Source: Thermoanaerobacterium sp. CMT5567-10 (GTDB lineage Bacteria; Bacillota; Thermoanaerobacteria; Thermoanaerobacterales; Thermoanaerobacteraceae). From it: a stretch of 64,000 nt of DNA. The position numbers and the translations under genes are program-made. The stretch is taken from assembly GCF_030534315.2 (NCBI RefSeq), contig NZ_CP130558.2, positions 2,594,501-2,658,500 on the forward strand, read 5' to 3'. The notes beneath the pieces were generated by a model, which did not search any database, was not told the origin of the DNA, and was given only the letters and a program-made list of their open reading frames with translations. Below are positions 9,714 through 17,559 of this stretch, in pieces. Every line of letters starts with the position of its first letter. The stretch's first letter is position 1.

Positions 9714-9998
9714 ATGACAAGAAAAACTGTTATAGTGGCATGTGGAACAGGAATTGCTACATCAACTGTTGTTGCAGAGAAAATAACAGAAGCATGTAAA
9801 AAGGAGAATCTGCATGTAAACATAATCCAATGCAAAGTAACAGAAATCAAGGGGTATGCAGAAAATGCAGATCTTATCGTGACTACAACGATTTTAAAAG
9901 ATAATTTTGGCAAAAAAAGTATCAATGCTCTATCGCTGATAACAGGTATAGGCGAGGAAAAAGTACTTGAAGAGATTATAAATGAATTAAAAAAGTGA
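9714..9998 (+). CDS. PTS EIIB component, galactitol type
   Basis: Cytoplasmic EIIB of 94 residues that transfers phosphate from EIIA to the sugar. The phosphocysteine is Cys10 in VACGTGIATS, the usual GatB loop, and the IVTTTILK region follows the family pattern. An ATG at 9708 is also in frame but directly abuts the ribosome-binding site GGAG (9703-9706). The ATG at 9714, 7 bases from that site, is preferred. It lies between IIA and IIC in a compact operon. Confidence 0.9.
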   Translation: MTRKTVIVACGTGIATSTVVAEKITEACKKENLHVNIIQCKVTEIKGYAENADLIVTTTILKDNFGKKSINALSLITGIGEEKVLEEIINELKK

Positions 9999-10008
9999 GG
10001 TGTTATGA

Positions 10009-11256
10009 ATGAGTGTAATAAAATATTTGTTAGACCTTGGAGCTGTTGTAATGCTTCCTATAATAATCTTCATACTTGGTATGATTTTAGGTGAAAAGCC
10101 TGGCAAAGCTTTTCGATCTGCATTAACAATCGGAATAGGATTCATTGGAATAAATCTTGTGATAGGTTTACTTGTTAATAATTTAGGACCTGCAGCACAA
10201 GCAATGGTCAAAAACATGGGTGTAAAATTAAATGTGATTGATGTTGGTTGGCCAGCATCATCAGCAATTGCATTTGCATCAAAAGTAGGAGCTTTTGTTA
10301 TTCCATTAGGACTTGCTATTAATATCATAATGCTTGCTACAAAATTGACTAAGACTGTAAATGTAGATTTTTGGAATTATTGGCACTTTGCTTTTACTGG
10401 CGCTCTTGTTACTGCAGCTACAGGTAACTTAACATTAGGTTTAATTGCAGCAGCAATTAATGCAGCTATAGTGTTGAAGCTTGCAGATTGGACAGCTAAA
10501 ACTGTGCAAGACTTTTATGGATTACCAGGAATTTCCCTGCCACATGGTTTTTCAGCAGCATATGTTCCAATAGCTATACCATTGAATAAATTAATTGACA
10601 AGATACCTTATATTAGCAAAATTGAGGCAGATCCTGATACAATTAATAAGAAATTTGGTATATTTGGAGAACCTGTTGTATTAGGATTAATTTTGGGCTT
10701 GGTATTAGGTATCTTAGCAAAGTTCGATGCAAAGACAACTTTAAATCTTGGTATGTCTATGGCTGGTGTAATGTTTTTGATGCCAAGGATGGTAAAAATA
10801 CTCATGGAAGGCCTTATACCAATTTCCGAAGCTGCAAAATCATTTATGCAGAAGAGATTTGCAGGCAAAGAATTCTATATAGGACTTGATTCAGCAGTTG
10901 CGGTTGGTCATCCTGCAGCAATATCTACAGCTTTAATTTTAGTACCTATTACGATTTTGATTGCAGTAATATTGCCTGGTAATAATGTTTTGCCATTTGG
11001 TGATTTAGCTACAATACCATTTATGGTAGCGATGATAGCGCCTATTACTAGAGGTAATGTTTTTAGATCAGTATTAATAGGGGCAATTGTAATTGGTGTA
11101 GGACTTTTAATTGCAACTAATGTTGCACCACTTCTTACGCAGGCTGCAACAGATGCTGCATTTAAATTCCCTAGTGGCGCTTCTCAAATATCAAGTATAT
11201 GTGATGGTGCTAACCCATTAACATGGATAATTTTAAAGATTATGAATCTGTTCTAA
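10009..11256 (+). CDS. PTS EIIC component, galactitol (GatC) type
   Basis: Membrane permease of 415 residues with about ten to twelve hydrophobic segments. It follows the GatC family pattern: a first helix with LPIIIFILGMILG, the GKAFRSALTIGIGFIGINLV block, and the long conserved loop with FGEPVVLGLILG. It forms the sugar channel of the system with the two preceding proteins. A terminator-like hairpin follows, so the aldolase genes downstream may be expressed at a lower level or from their own promoter. Confidence 0.92.
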   Translation: MSVIKYLLDLGAVVMLPIIIFILGMILGEKPGKAFRSALTIGIGFIGINLVIGLLVNNLGPAAQAMVKNMGVKLNVIDVGWPASSAIAFASKVGAFVIPLGLAINIIMLATKLTKTVNVDFWNYWHFAFTGALVTAATGNLTLGLIAAAINAAIVLKLADWTAKTVQDFYGLPGISLPHGFSAAYVPIAIPLNKLIDKIPYISKIEADPDTINKKFGIFGEPVVLGLILGLVLGILAKFDAKTTLNLGMSMAGVMFLMPRMVKILMEGLIPISEAAKSFMQKRFAGKEFYIGLDSAVAVGHPAAISTALILVPITILIAVILPGNNVLPFGDLATIPFMVAMIAPITRGNVFRSVLIGAIVIGVGLLIATNVAPLLTQAATDAAFKFPSGASQISSICDGANPLTWIILKIMNLF

Positions 11257-11266
11257 ATAATAAAGA

Positions 11267-11306
11267 AATCTTAATGGGAGTATTAAAAAACTCCCATTAA
11301 GATTTT
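11267..11306 (+). terminator. Hairpin terminator between PTS genes and aldolase gene
   Basis: Perfect 14-bp stem AATCTTAATGGGAG / CTCCCATTAAGATT with a 10-base loop and a short T run (TT after the stem). The weak T-tract suggests partial termination or message stabilisation inside a longer operon. Confidence 0.65.
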
Positions 11307-11352
11307 GAAAATGTTGTCCATCTTAAAATATTAAATATAAGGAGATGATCTC

Positions 11353-12204
11353 TTGTTAGTATCATCAAAGGAATTATTTAAAATTGCAAGGAAATATAAT
11401 TTTGCTATACCGGCTCCAAATTTTGTAGATCAAAACTCTATAAAAGCATATATTGAAGTTGCAGAAAAATTAAATTTACCTATTATTTTAGCTTATGCAG
11501 AGGCACATGAAGATTTCTTATCATTTGATGAAGCACTTTATTTAGGTAGATACTATGGTGAAAAAGCTAGAATTCCAGCAGTATTGCATTTTGATCATGG
11601 TACAAAAAAAGAATTGATTATGAAAGCAATAGACAACGGATTCAATTCAGTAATGATAGATGCTTCGATGGACTCATTTGAAGAAAATGTTAGAAAAACA
11701 AAAGAGATAGTAGAATATGCTCATTTGAGAGGAGTGGTTGTAGAAGCCGAAATTGGGCATGTTGGCAACAGTGAAAATTATAGAAATAATGACAATAGTG
11801 CTAGTATATATACTACCGTTGAAGATGCGAAAAGATTTGTTGAGCTTACAGATGTAGATTCTTTAGCAATTTCTATTGGCACTGCTCACGGACATTATAA
11901 AGGGAAACCAGTTATAGATTTTAACAGATTAAGAGAAATTAGGAATGCTGTAGATATTCCTTTGGTACTTCATGGAGGATCATCTTCTGGCGATAATAAT
12001 CTAAGAAGATGTGCTACTGAAGGAATAAGCAAGATAAACATTTACACTGATTTGGTAACTGCTGCATGCGATAAAGTGAAAAACATTCAATTCAACGATT
12101 ATTATGAGTTACTTTGTGCTCAAAGAGAAGGTATGAAAGAATGCCTAGAACATTATTATGAGATATTTGAAACAAACAAATATAGACAAGCTAATGTCAT
12201 ATGA
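11353..12204 (+). CDS. Class II (zinc) ketose-phosphate aldolase, FbaA/GatY family
   Basis: Zinc-dependent aldolase of 283 residues that should split a phosphorylated ketose into dihydroxyacetone phosphate and an aldehyde. Family sites visible: LHFDHGT (catalytic Asp81, zinc ligand His82), EAEIGHVGN, SIGTAHGHYKG (His179) and VLHGGSSSG (His207), then KINIYTDL near the C-terminus. The start is TTG at 11353, 8 bases after GGAG; no ATG is positioned as well. EIGHVGN departs from the EIG-R-GG pattern usual in fructose- and tagatose-bisphosphate aldolases, and there is no sugar-phosphate kinase in the operon. A ketose-1-phosphate substrate is therefore possible. Confidence 0.85.
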   Translation: MLVSSKELFKIARKYNFAIPAPNFVDQNSIKAYIEVAEKLNLPIILAYAEAHEDFLSFDEALYLGRYYGEKARIPAVLHFDHGTKKELIMKAIDNGFNSVMIDASMDSFEENVRKTKEIVEYAHLRGVVVEAEIGHVGNSENYRNNDNSASIYTTVEDAKRFVELTDVDSLAISIGTAHGHYKGKPVIDFNRLREIRNAVDIPLVLHGGSSSGDNNLRRCATEGISKINIYTDLVTAACDKVKNIQFNDYYELLCAQREGMKECLEHYYEIFETNKYRQANVI

Positions 12205-12217
12205 AGAGGTGATAATA

Positions 12218-12907
12218 ATGAATGGTATAAGAGTTCCATTTTTTGTAGTCAATCCTAAGTCGTATCTATACGGTGAAGAAAGTTTACGATTGGCACTTGC
12301 TGCAGACAAGTTTGTCGAAGATTATGATGTCGACATATTTTTTACTGCGCCATTTGCAGATTTATATTACATCAAATCTAATACAAAAAACATCAAAATT
12401 ACAGCTCAGCATATGGATCCGTTACTACCTGGACGTGGGATGGGCTATGTACTGCCTGAATCCGTAAAATCATCGGGTGCTGAAGCAGTATTTTTAAATC
12501 ATGCTGAGCATTCATTAAAACTATCGGATTTAGTTAAGACAATGAAAAGAGCAAAAGAGTTAGATCTTATTACAATTGTGTGTGCTGATTCTGTAGAAGA
12601 AGCTACAGCCATAGCTATGTTAGAACCCGACATACTATTATGTGAACCAACTGATTTAATTGGCACAGGAAAAACTAGCGGTTATGAGTATATAAGAGAA
12701 ACTACGAGAAAAATAAAAGATATAAATAGCAATATCTTAGTTATGCAGGCAGCGGGAATAAGTTCTGGAGAAGATGTTTATCAGACGATAATAAATGGTG
12801 CCGATGGGACGGGAGCAACAAGCGGCATAATCAATGCACCGGATAGAGTAAAAATGCTAGAAGAAATGATACAGGCAATTGTAAAAGCTAAAAATGAATT
12901 AAGATAA
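12218..12907 (+). CDS. Short triose-phosphate-isomerase-like sugar phosphate isomerase
   Basis: A 229-residue TIM-barrel protein of the triosephosphate isomerase family, about 20 residues shorter than bacterial TpiA and closer in length and motifs to archaeal TIM. The catalytic set appears intact: Asn12 and Lys14 in VVNPKSY, His94 in LNHAEH and Glu142 in CEPTDLIGTGK. ATG 12218 follows GAAGAGGTG; an in-frame ATG upstream at 12158 lies inside the aldolase gene and has no site. It probably converts dihydroxyacetone phosphate from the aldolase to glyceraldehyde-3-phosphate. Alternatively it could isomerise a tetrulose phosphate, as some TIM paralogues in polyol operons do. Confidence 0.8.
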   Translation: MNGIRVPFFVVNPKSYLYGEESLRLALAADKFVEDYDVDIFFTAPFADLYYIKSNTKNIKITAQHMDPLLPGRGMGYVLPESVKSSGAEAVFLNHAEHSLKLSDLVKTMKRAKELDLITIVCADSVEEATAIAMLEPDILLCEPTDLIGTGKTSGYEYIRETTRKIKDINSNILVMQAAGISSGEDVYQTIINGADGTGATSGIINAPDRVKMLEEMIQAIVKAKNELR

Positions 12908-12923
12908 GTAAGGAGGCCTTAGA

Positions 12924-13445
12924 ATGAAAATCTATAAAGAACAAATTTATTTAACATCTCATGGAGGAACACCTAGCTTTTTTAATATAACTCCTTCAGT
13001 TAAGGAAATAATCAAAAAAAGCGAAATACAAAATGGCATCTGTGCTGTAATTTCTCCTCATACTACATGTTCTGTGTTTTTTGAAGAATTTGTTCACGAT
13101 TATACTGAAGATGGTGATGAATATCTGCAGGCTGATTTAAATAATGTCCTTAAAAAGATTATTCCAGATCAAGTTGAGGAAGGACAATATAACTATCCTG
13201 GTGAAAAACATTATGAAGCAGTATTATCATGGCCCGATGTAGAAGACTATCTTCCAAACGGTGATCGTTCAGCACTTCTAAACTGTGATGCACATTTAAA
13301 AGCTACATTGATTGGTTCTAGTCAGATATTTGAAGTTGACAATGGGAAATTAGGGGTAGGACCAACAGGCTATATTTACTTTGTAGATTTTGATCGCACA
13401 AGATCACGTACCCGTAAATGTAAGATAATTGTGTTGGGAGAATAA
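12924..13445 (+). CDS. YjbQ-family protein (UPF0047)
   Basis: A 173-residue single-domain protein of the YjbQ/UPF0047 family. Recognised by SPHTTCSVFFEEF, the following DGDEYLQADL segment, the NGDRSALLNCDAHLKATLIGSS block and the C-terminal DFDRTRSRTRKCKI. YjbQ of E. coli has weak thiamine-phosphate synthase activity, but the true role of the family is unsettled. Its place as last gene of a PTS-aldolase-isomerase operon suggests it acts on a phosphorylated sugar intermediate or removes a toxic by-product (inference). AGGAGG precedes the ATG, and a terminator lies about 65 bases after the stop. Confidence 0.82.
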   Translation: MKIYKEQIYLTSHGGTPSFFNITPSVKEIIKKSEIQNGICAVISPHTTCSVFFEEFVHDYTEDGDEYLQADLNNVLKKIIPDQVEEGQYNYPGEKHYEAVLSWPDVEDYLPNGDRSALLNCDAHLKATLIGSSQIFEVDNGKLGVGPTGYIYFVDFDRTRSRTRKCKIIVLGE

Positions 13446-13510
13446 TTTTCGGATTAAAATTATTATTAGTTGAAACGGTATTAAAAGTCAAGAAATTACC
13501 GTATACTCAG

Positions 13511-13546
13511 AACTCCACTTTATTGAACAAATATGGTGGAGTTTTA
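13511..13546 (+). terminator. Terminator after the PTS/aldolase operon
   Basis: Stem AACTCCAC (13511-13518) pairs with GTGGAGTT (13536-13543), followed by a short T run. A few bases upstream, ACGGTA (13475-13480) and TACCGT (13497-13502) form another inverted pair. Confidence 0.7.
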
Positions 13547-13589
13547 GGCTATATTTTAATATCAAGAATAGTTTACAAGAGGTGTTTAT

Positions 13590-13877
13590 ATGATAAAGTA
13601 TATGGAAGCTGAGCTGTTCTGTTTGCACTGTAATAAAAATACTAATCACGTGATTTATTACAATGGTGATGAAAAAATCATTAGAATTAAATGTCAAGAT
13701 TGTAAAACCGAGATAGAGCTAAAAGATGAATTTATATCAGAAAATAAAAACATCGGATTATTAGAGAAGTCTTTCAAAATAACAGAAGAATTGATAAGCG
13801 AATTAAATAAATTTTTATTTTCAATACCAATCAAAATCCTAAAATCTCCAAGTGATTTTATAAATAAAAAGAATTGA
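13590..13877 (+). CDS. Small zinc-ribbon protein of unknown function
   Basis: A 95-residue protein with two CxxC pairs, CLHC near residue 11 and CQDC near residue 36, spaced as in a zinc ribbon. A charged helical tail follows that ends in a short lysine-rich stretch. AGAGGTG precedes the ATG. It has its own terminator downstream and no operon partner. I do not recognise a named family; the two CxxC knuckles support metal binding, perhaps contact with nucleic acid or protein. Confidence 0.65.
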   Translation: MIKYMEAELFCLHCNKNTNHVIYYNGDEKIIRIKCQDCKTEIELKDEFISENKNIGLLEKSFKITEELISELNKFLFSIPIKILKSPSDFINKKN

Positions 13878-13891
13878 AAATGTATTGACTG

Positions 13892-13912
13892 CGGCTATGA
13901 TAGCCGTTTTTT
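13892..13912 (+). terminator. Intrinsic terminator
   Basis: CGGCTA-TGA-TAGCCG followed by six T residues ends the zinc-ribbon gene. The T run reaches the stop codon of the convergent MNT gene. Confidence 0.85.
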
Positions 13913-14312
13913 ACTGTATTTTTCCAACATAACCCGAAGCAATATCTTTTTTTAGTTTATCCCATATTCCGTCATCATAAATTACAATACCTTTTTCAAT
14001 TGCTTCGACAGAAATTGGATTTTTTTTAAAATATAGTAATTTAAATTCATAGGTGTTGTAGCCCTTCGGTTCAATCGCGTCGAAAACATAATCGTAAAGC
14101 AGTTTCATCCTTTCCTTATAATTAACAGGTATTTTATCAGATATTAATATTACATCAATATCACTACTATCGTTAAAATCTCCTCTGGCAACTGAACCGA
14201 TTATAATAGCACACATAGGATGTAAAACATTACTAATAATTTTTGAGTATTTCTTGCCTATATCTATAAGATTATTTCTTTTCTTTTCCCTTATTATCAT
14301 TGCTGCATTCAT
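13911..14312 (-). CDS. MNT-type nucleotidyltransferase
   Basis: A 133-residue minimal nucleotidyltransferase. The polymerase-beta-fold active site is intact: IIGSVARGDFNDSSDIDVIL contains the GS pair and the DxD carboxylates. GGAGGAG precedes the ATG. It overlaps the HEPN gene by 41 bases and is transcribed after it. HEPN/MNT pairs are known as toxin-antitoxin modules in which the MNT protein neutralises the HEPN partner by adding nucleotides, and the organisation here matches. Other chromosomal pairs of this type have no demonstrated toxicity. Confidence 0.8.
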   Translation of the reverse strand: MNAAMIIREKKRNNLIDIGKKYSKIISNVLHPMCAIIIGSVARGDFNDSSDIDVILISDKIPVNYKERMKLLYDYVFDAIEPKGYNTYEFKLLYFKKNPISVEAIEKGIVIYDDGIWDKLKKDIASGYVGKIQ

Positions 14313-14703
14313 TTATATACTCCTCCACATAATTTAGAATATTTTGTGCATATTCCAATGATATTTTAGCATCATTTTCATCATAATATTCGTAAGGACT
14401 TCCTGATGGGTAAGCATCCGGGTATCGTGGCTGAATGTAATCCCTGTCAAGTTTTCTAGCCCACTTATTATAATCATCAGGTTTATTAATTCCAGCATTA
14501 TCGAGATCATTTGCTAATTTAACAAGTGAATGGCCTACTATAGAAATTCCAAACGCTTTTAAAAGTGCTTTAATAGCATATTCCGCAGCTTGTTGCGCTT
14601 TAAAACATGACCATGAATAATCTCCATCTTTATAATCCCTATAAGCTGATTTAAAAGTGTGAATTGCTTGATTAAACCATCTATTATATTCATCCATATC
14701 CAT
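14272..14703 (-). CDS. HEPN-domain protein, partner of the MNT gene
   Basis: A 143-residue HEPN-domain protein. The conserved early helix WSCFKAQQAAEYAIKALL, GHSLVKLANDL and LDRDYIQPRYPDAYPSG are typical of stand-alone HEPN proteins from thermophiles. I see no R-x4-6-H motif, the usual RNase signature of toxic HEPN proteins, so nuclease activity is doubtful. The ATG at 14703 is preferred because GGTGGTGA lies just upstream; an earlier TTG at 14718 is in frame. The MNT gene follows with a long overlap, pointing to coupled translation and a complex. Confidence 0.75.
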   Translation of the reverse strand: MDMDEYNRWFNQAIHTFKSAYRDYKDGDYSWSCFKAQQAAEYAIKALLKAFGISIVGHSLVKLANDLDNAGINKPDDYNKWARKLDRDYIQPRYPDAYPSGSPYEYYDENDAKISLEYAQNILNYVEEYINECSNDNKGKEKK

Positions 14704-15114
14704 ACTGTTCACCACCAATACAATTTACTATTTTAATTATACATTAGCATTTTTTGATACACAACTACAAGTAAAATCATGGATTATATCGAATATTTTT
14801 AGTTTTTTTAAAATTGTTATATATCAAATATTCTAAATTATAAAATAACAATTATTGACAAATTTTAGTGCTAATGTTCTTAAAAAGGGAAAAAATTTTT
14901 TTATCATGCTGTAGTAATTTGAGAATTTTTGGAATAATAAAATGACTAATGTGAAAATTAATAAAAAATATAAAACTATAGCATATTGGATAAAAAGCTT
15001 AAATTGTTAGCTAAATTTTACAAAAAAATTTTTCTTTTTTTATTAAAATAAAGAAGGAATTTTTTAATTAATGTCGAATATATTAATATAAGAAAAAGAA
15101 AAGAGGAGATGCCA
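14704..15114. other. A/T-rich intergenic region between HEPN/MNT and nanE
   Basis: About 400 bases without a convincing gene. On the minus strand TTGTGT (complement of 14759-14764) and TATAAT (complement of 14736-14741), 17 bases apart, could drive the HEPN/MNT pair. On the plus strand TTGACA at 14855-14860 has only a poor -10 partner. The last 200 bases are rich in A and T tracts, and the nanE ribosome-binding site GAGGAG is at 15103-15108. An operator for the RpiR regulator is expected here, but I could not define one. Confidence 0.5.
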
Positions 15115-15819
15115 ATGAAGGTATTAGATGATATAAAAAATGGACTAATAGTTTCATGTCAAGCACTTAGTGACGAACCACTTCACAGCCCATTAATAAT
15201 GGCAAAAATGGCTAAAGCTGCAGAAATGGGAGGAGCGGTGGCTATTAGGGCCAATGGTTTTGAAGATATAAAAGCTATAAGGAGAGAAGTGAAACTACCT
15301 ATTATAGGCCTTATTAAAAAAAATTATGAAGGATACAAGCCATATATAACACCTACTATAGAAGAGGTAAGTGCTGTTGTTAAAGCTGGTGCGGATATTG
15401 TTGCGATTGATGCTACTAAGTTGATTAAGCCAGGAGATATTTCAACAAAAGATCTATTGAGAGAGATAAAAAAATTATATCCGAATATTTTGGTAATGGC
15501 TGATATATCTACTTATAACGAAGGAATTGAAGCGGAAAATTTAGGATTTGACATTGTATCTACAACACTTTCCGGATATACAGATTATAGCCCTAAAATT
15601 GATGGACCAGACTTTGAATTAATTGAAAATTTGTCAAAAGCATTAAAGGTTCCACTTATTGCTGAAGGAAGAATTTGGACGCCTGAAGAAGCCATTAAAG
15701 CTTTGGAACTTGGTGCGTATGCAGTAGTAGTAGGTACTGCAATAACAAGACCTCAAGAGATAACAAAGCGTTTTGCTGAATCAATAAGAAAGGCGGTAAA
15801 ATATGCAGGAACAAAATAG
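15115..15819 (+). CDS. nanE: N-acylglucosamine-6-phosphate 2-epimerase
   Basis: Converts N-acetylmannosamine-6-phosphate to N-acetylglucosamine-6-phosphate. It is 234 residues long, a TIM-barrel protein of normal size. Family blocks visible: SCQALSDEPLHSP near the start, ADIVAIDATK, the phosphate-binding AEGRIWTPEEA and VVGTAITRPQEIT at the C-terminus. The ATG at 15115 sits 6 bases after GAGGAG, whereas ATG 15109 overlaps that site. It is the first gene of a long amino-sugar cluster and overlaps the regulator gene by 17 bases. Confidence 0.93.
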   Translation: MKVLDDIKNGLIVSCQALSDEPLHSPLIMAKMAKAAEMGGAVAIRANGFEDIKAIRREVKLPIIGLIKKNYEGYKPYITPTIEEVSAVVKAGADIVAIDATKLIKPGDISTKDLLREIKKLYPNILVMADISTYNEGIEAENLGFDIVSTTLSGYTDYSPKIDGPDFELIENLSKALKVPLIAEGRIWTPEEAIKALELGAYAVVVGTAITRPQEITKRFAESIRKAVKYAGTK

Positions 15820-16654
15820 CGTCGTATTAAAAATTAGAAGTGTATACAATTCATTGACAAATGCAGAAAAAAGAGTAGCTGACTATGTTCTTGAGAACTC
15901 AGAAGAAGTGCTTTATTCTTCAATAACAGAACTCGCTGAAAAAATTAATGTAGGTGAAACAACAATAATTAGATTCTGTAGACATATTGGATTAACTGGC
16001 TTTCAGGATTTCAAATTAAATATTGCAAAAGAGACTACAAGCCCAGAAACAAGTATACATGAGAATATAACTTTTAGTGACTCGATCGATGTACTTTTAC
16101 AAAAAATAACTACAGAGAATACAATGGCTATTTCAAATACGACAAAAATGTTGTTAGTCAGTGAACTTGAGAAGGCTGTCGAAGAAATCATAAAGGCTAA
16201 TAAGATAGAGATATATGGTGTTGGCGCATCTGGCTATACTGTACTTGATGCAAAGTATAAATTTATGAGGCTTGGCTTAAACGTTGATGCTAATTTAGAT
16301 CCACATATACAGGCGATATCAGCGGTTAACCTTAAGGAAGGTGATGTAGCAATTGGAATATCTTTTTCAGGCAGTACAAAAGATACTGTAGAAACATGTA
16401 AGTTAGCTAAAGAGGCTGGAGCAAAAGTTATTTGCATTACAAATTATGCAAGATCGCCTATTACTGCAGTAGCGGATATAGTATTGCTAACATCTGCAAA
16501 AGAAACGCCACTAAGAAGTGGTGCTTTAACTTCTAAAATAGCTCAGCTTCATATACTTGATATTTTATATACGTGTATAGCAGTGAAAATGAAAGATAAA
16601 GCAGTTCAAAATCTAAACAAAACTGCTAAAGCAGTTTTAGACAAATTGTATTGA
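15803..16654 (+). CDS. RpiR-family transcription regulator with SIS domain
   Basis: A 283-residue regulator. The N-terminal RpiR helix-turn-helix (about 1-80, with LTNAEKRVADYVL and GETTIIRFCRHIG) is followed by a SIS sugar-phosphate-binding domain (about 110-255, with IYGVGASG and GISFSGSTKDTVE). In this family the SIS domain senses a phosphosugar. Given the neighbours, an N-acetylmannosamine or N-acetylglucosamine phosphate is likely. The overlap with nanE implies coupled translation and local control of the cluster. Confidence 0.9.
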   Translation: MQEQNSVVLKIRSVYNSLTNAEKRVADYVLENSEEVLYSSITELAEKINVGETTIIRFCRHIGLTGFQDFKLNIAKETTSPETSIHENITFSDSIDVLLQKITTENTMAISNTTKMLLVSELEKAVEEIIKANKIEIYGVGASGYTVLDAKYKFMRLGLNVDANLDPHIQAISAVNLKEGDVAIGISFSGSTKDTVETCKLAKEAGAKVICITNYARSPITAVADIVLLTSAKETPLRSGALTSKIAQLHILDILYTCIAVKMKDKAVQNLNKTAKAVLDKLY

Positions 16655-16671
16655 TTTAAGGTGTTTATGAA

Positions 16672-17559
16672 ATGAAAAGAGTTATTGGTATAGATATTGG
16701 TGGTACAAAAATTTTAGGTGGGGTTATTGGCTATAATGGAGATTTAATTAAATTTAAAGAGACTTCAACAGATGCTTATTTAGGCAGAGATCACATATTG
16801 AAAAAATTATTCGGTGTATTAGATGATTTATTTGATACTGATATAGAAGGAATTGGCATTGGTTCGGCCGGTAGAATTAATTTTAATACAGGTGAAGTTA
16901 TTTATGCTACGGATAATTTACCAGGTTGGACTGGCATAAATTTAAAAGAAATTATTTCTCAAAAATATAGGACAAAGACAATAGTTGAAAATGATGTTAA
17001 TGCGGCAATTGTTGGTGAAAATTGGCTAGGCTCTGCTAAAAGTTTTAAAGACGTTTTAATGATAACTTTAGGGACAGGTGTTGGAGGTGCAATAATACTA
17101 GATGGTAAATTAATAAGAGGAAGTCATTTCAGCGCAGCGGAAATTGGCCATACTATTTTGTATCCTGATGGCAAAAGATGCAACTGCGGGCAAAATGGTT
17201 GTGTTGAACAGTATATATCGGGTACTGCAATATATAAAAGATACAATGAAATAGCAGGTTCTAATTTGGTGAATAGTGCGAAAGATGTTTTCGATTTGTA
17301 TATGAAAAACGATAAAATATCAAAGTTAGTAGTGGATGAATTTGTAAAATCGCTCTCATTATTAATTTTTAACATAAGAAATTTTATTGATCCTGAAATA
17401 ATAATTCTCGGAGGTGGTGTTACAAATTCAAAAGATCTGTGGTGGGAATATTTAAAATCGCAAATAAAATGTGATTTAAATATTTCTATTGCAGGACTTA
17501 ATAACTTTTCGACAGTATATGGCGCTGCAAAATTAATTTTAAATGAGGGGGTTATTTAA
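16672..17559 (+). CDS. ROK-family sugar kinase, probable N-acetylmannosamine kinase
   Basis: A 295-residue ROK kinase. The ATP site GIDIGGTK is at 6-13, the catalytic aspartate lies in VENDVNAA, and the ROK zinc site (GH followed by CNCGQNGCVE) is complete. ROK members phosphorylate glucose, GlcNAc or ManNAc. Next to nanE, the most economical reading is production of ManNAc-6-phosphate for the epimerase, i.e. a NanK role. Its stop codon is immediately followed by the ATG of the binding-protein gene. Confidence 0.87.
   Translation: MKRVIGIDIGGTKILGGVIGYNGDLIKFKETSTDAYLGRDHILKKLFGVLDDLFDTDIEGIGIGSAGRINFNTGEVIYATDNLPGWTGINLKEIISQKYRTKTIVENDVNAAIVGENWLGSAKSFKDVLMITLGTGVGGAIILDGKLIRGSHFSAAEIGHTILYPDGKRCNCGQNGCVEQYISGTAIYKRYNEIAGSNLVNSAKDVFDLYMKNDKISKLVVDEFVKSLSLLIFNIRNFIDPEIIILGGGVTNSKDLWWEYLKSQIKCDLNISIAGLNNFSTVYGAAKLILNEGVI

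Noticed and set aside
12924-13445. YjbQ-family gene as a thiamine-phosphate synthase of the pathway
   Set aside because: A proper ThiE is encoded in the riboswitch-controlled operon at 52647, and the YjbQ gene belongs to a sugar operon without a TPP riboswitch.
14760-15100. A/T-rich stretch as a replication origin
   Set aside because: There are A and T tracts, but I see no DnaA-box cluster and no initiator gene beside it. It is more simply a promoter region.
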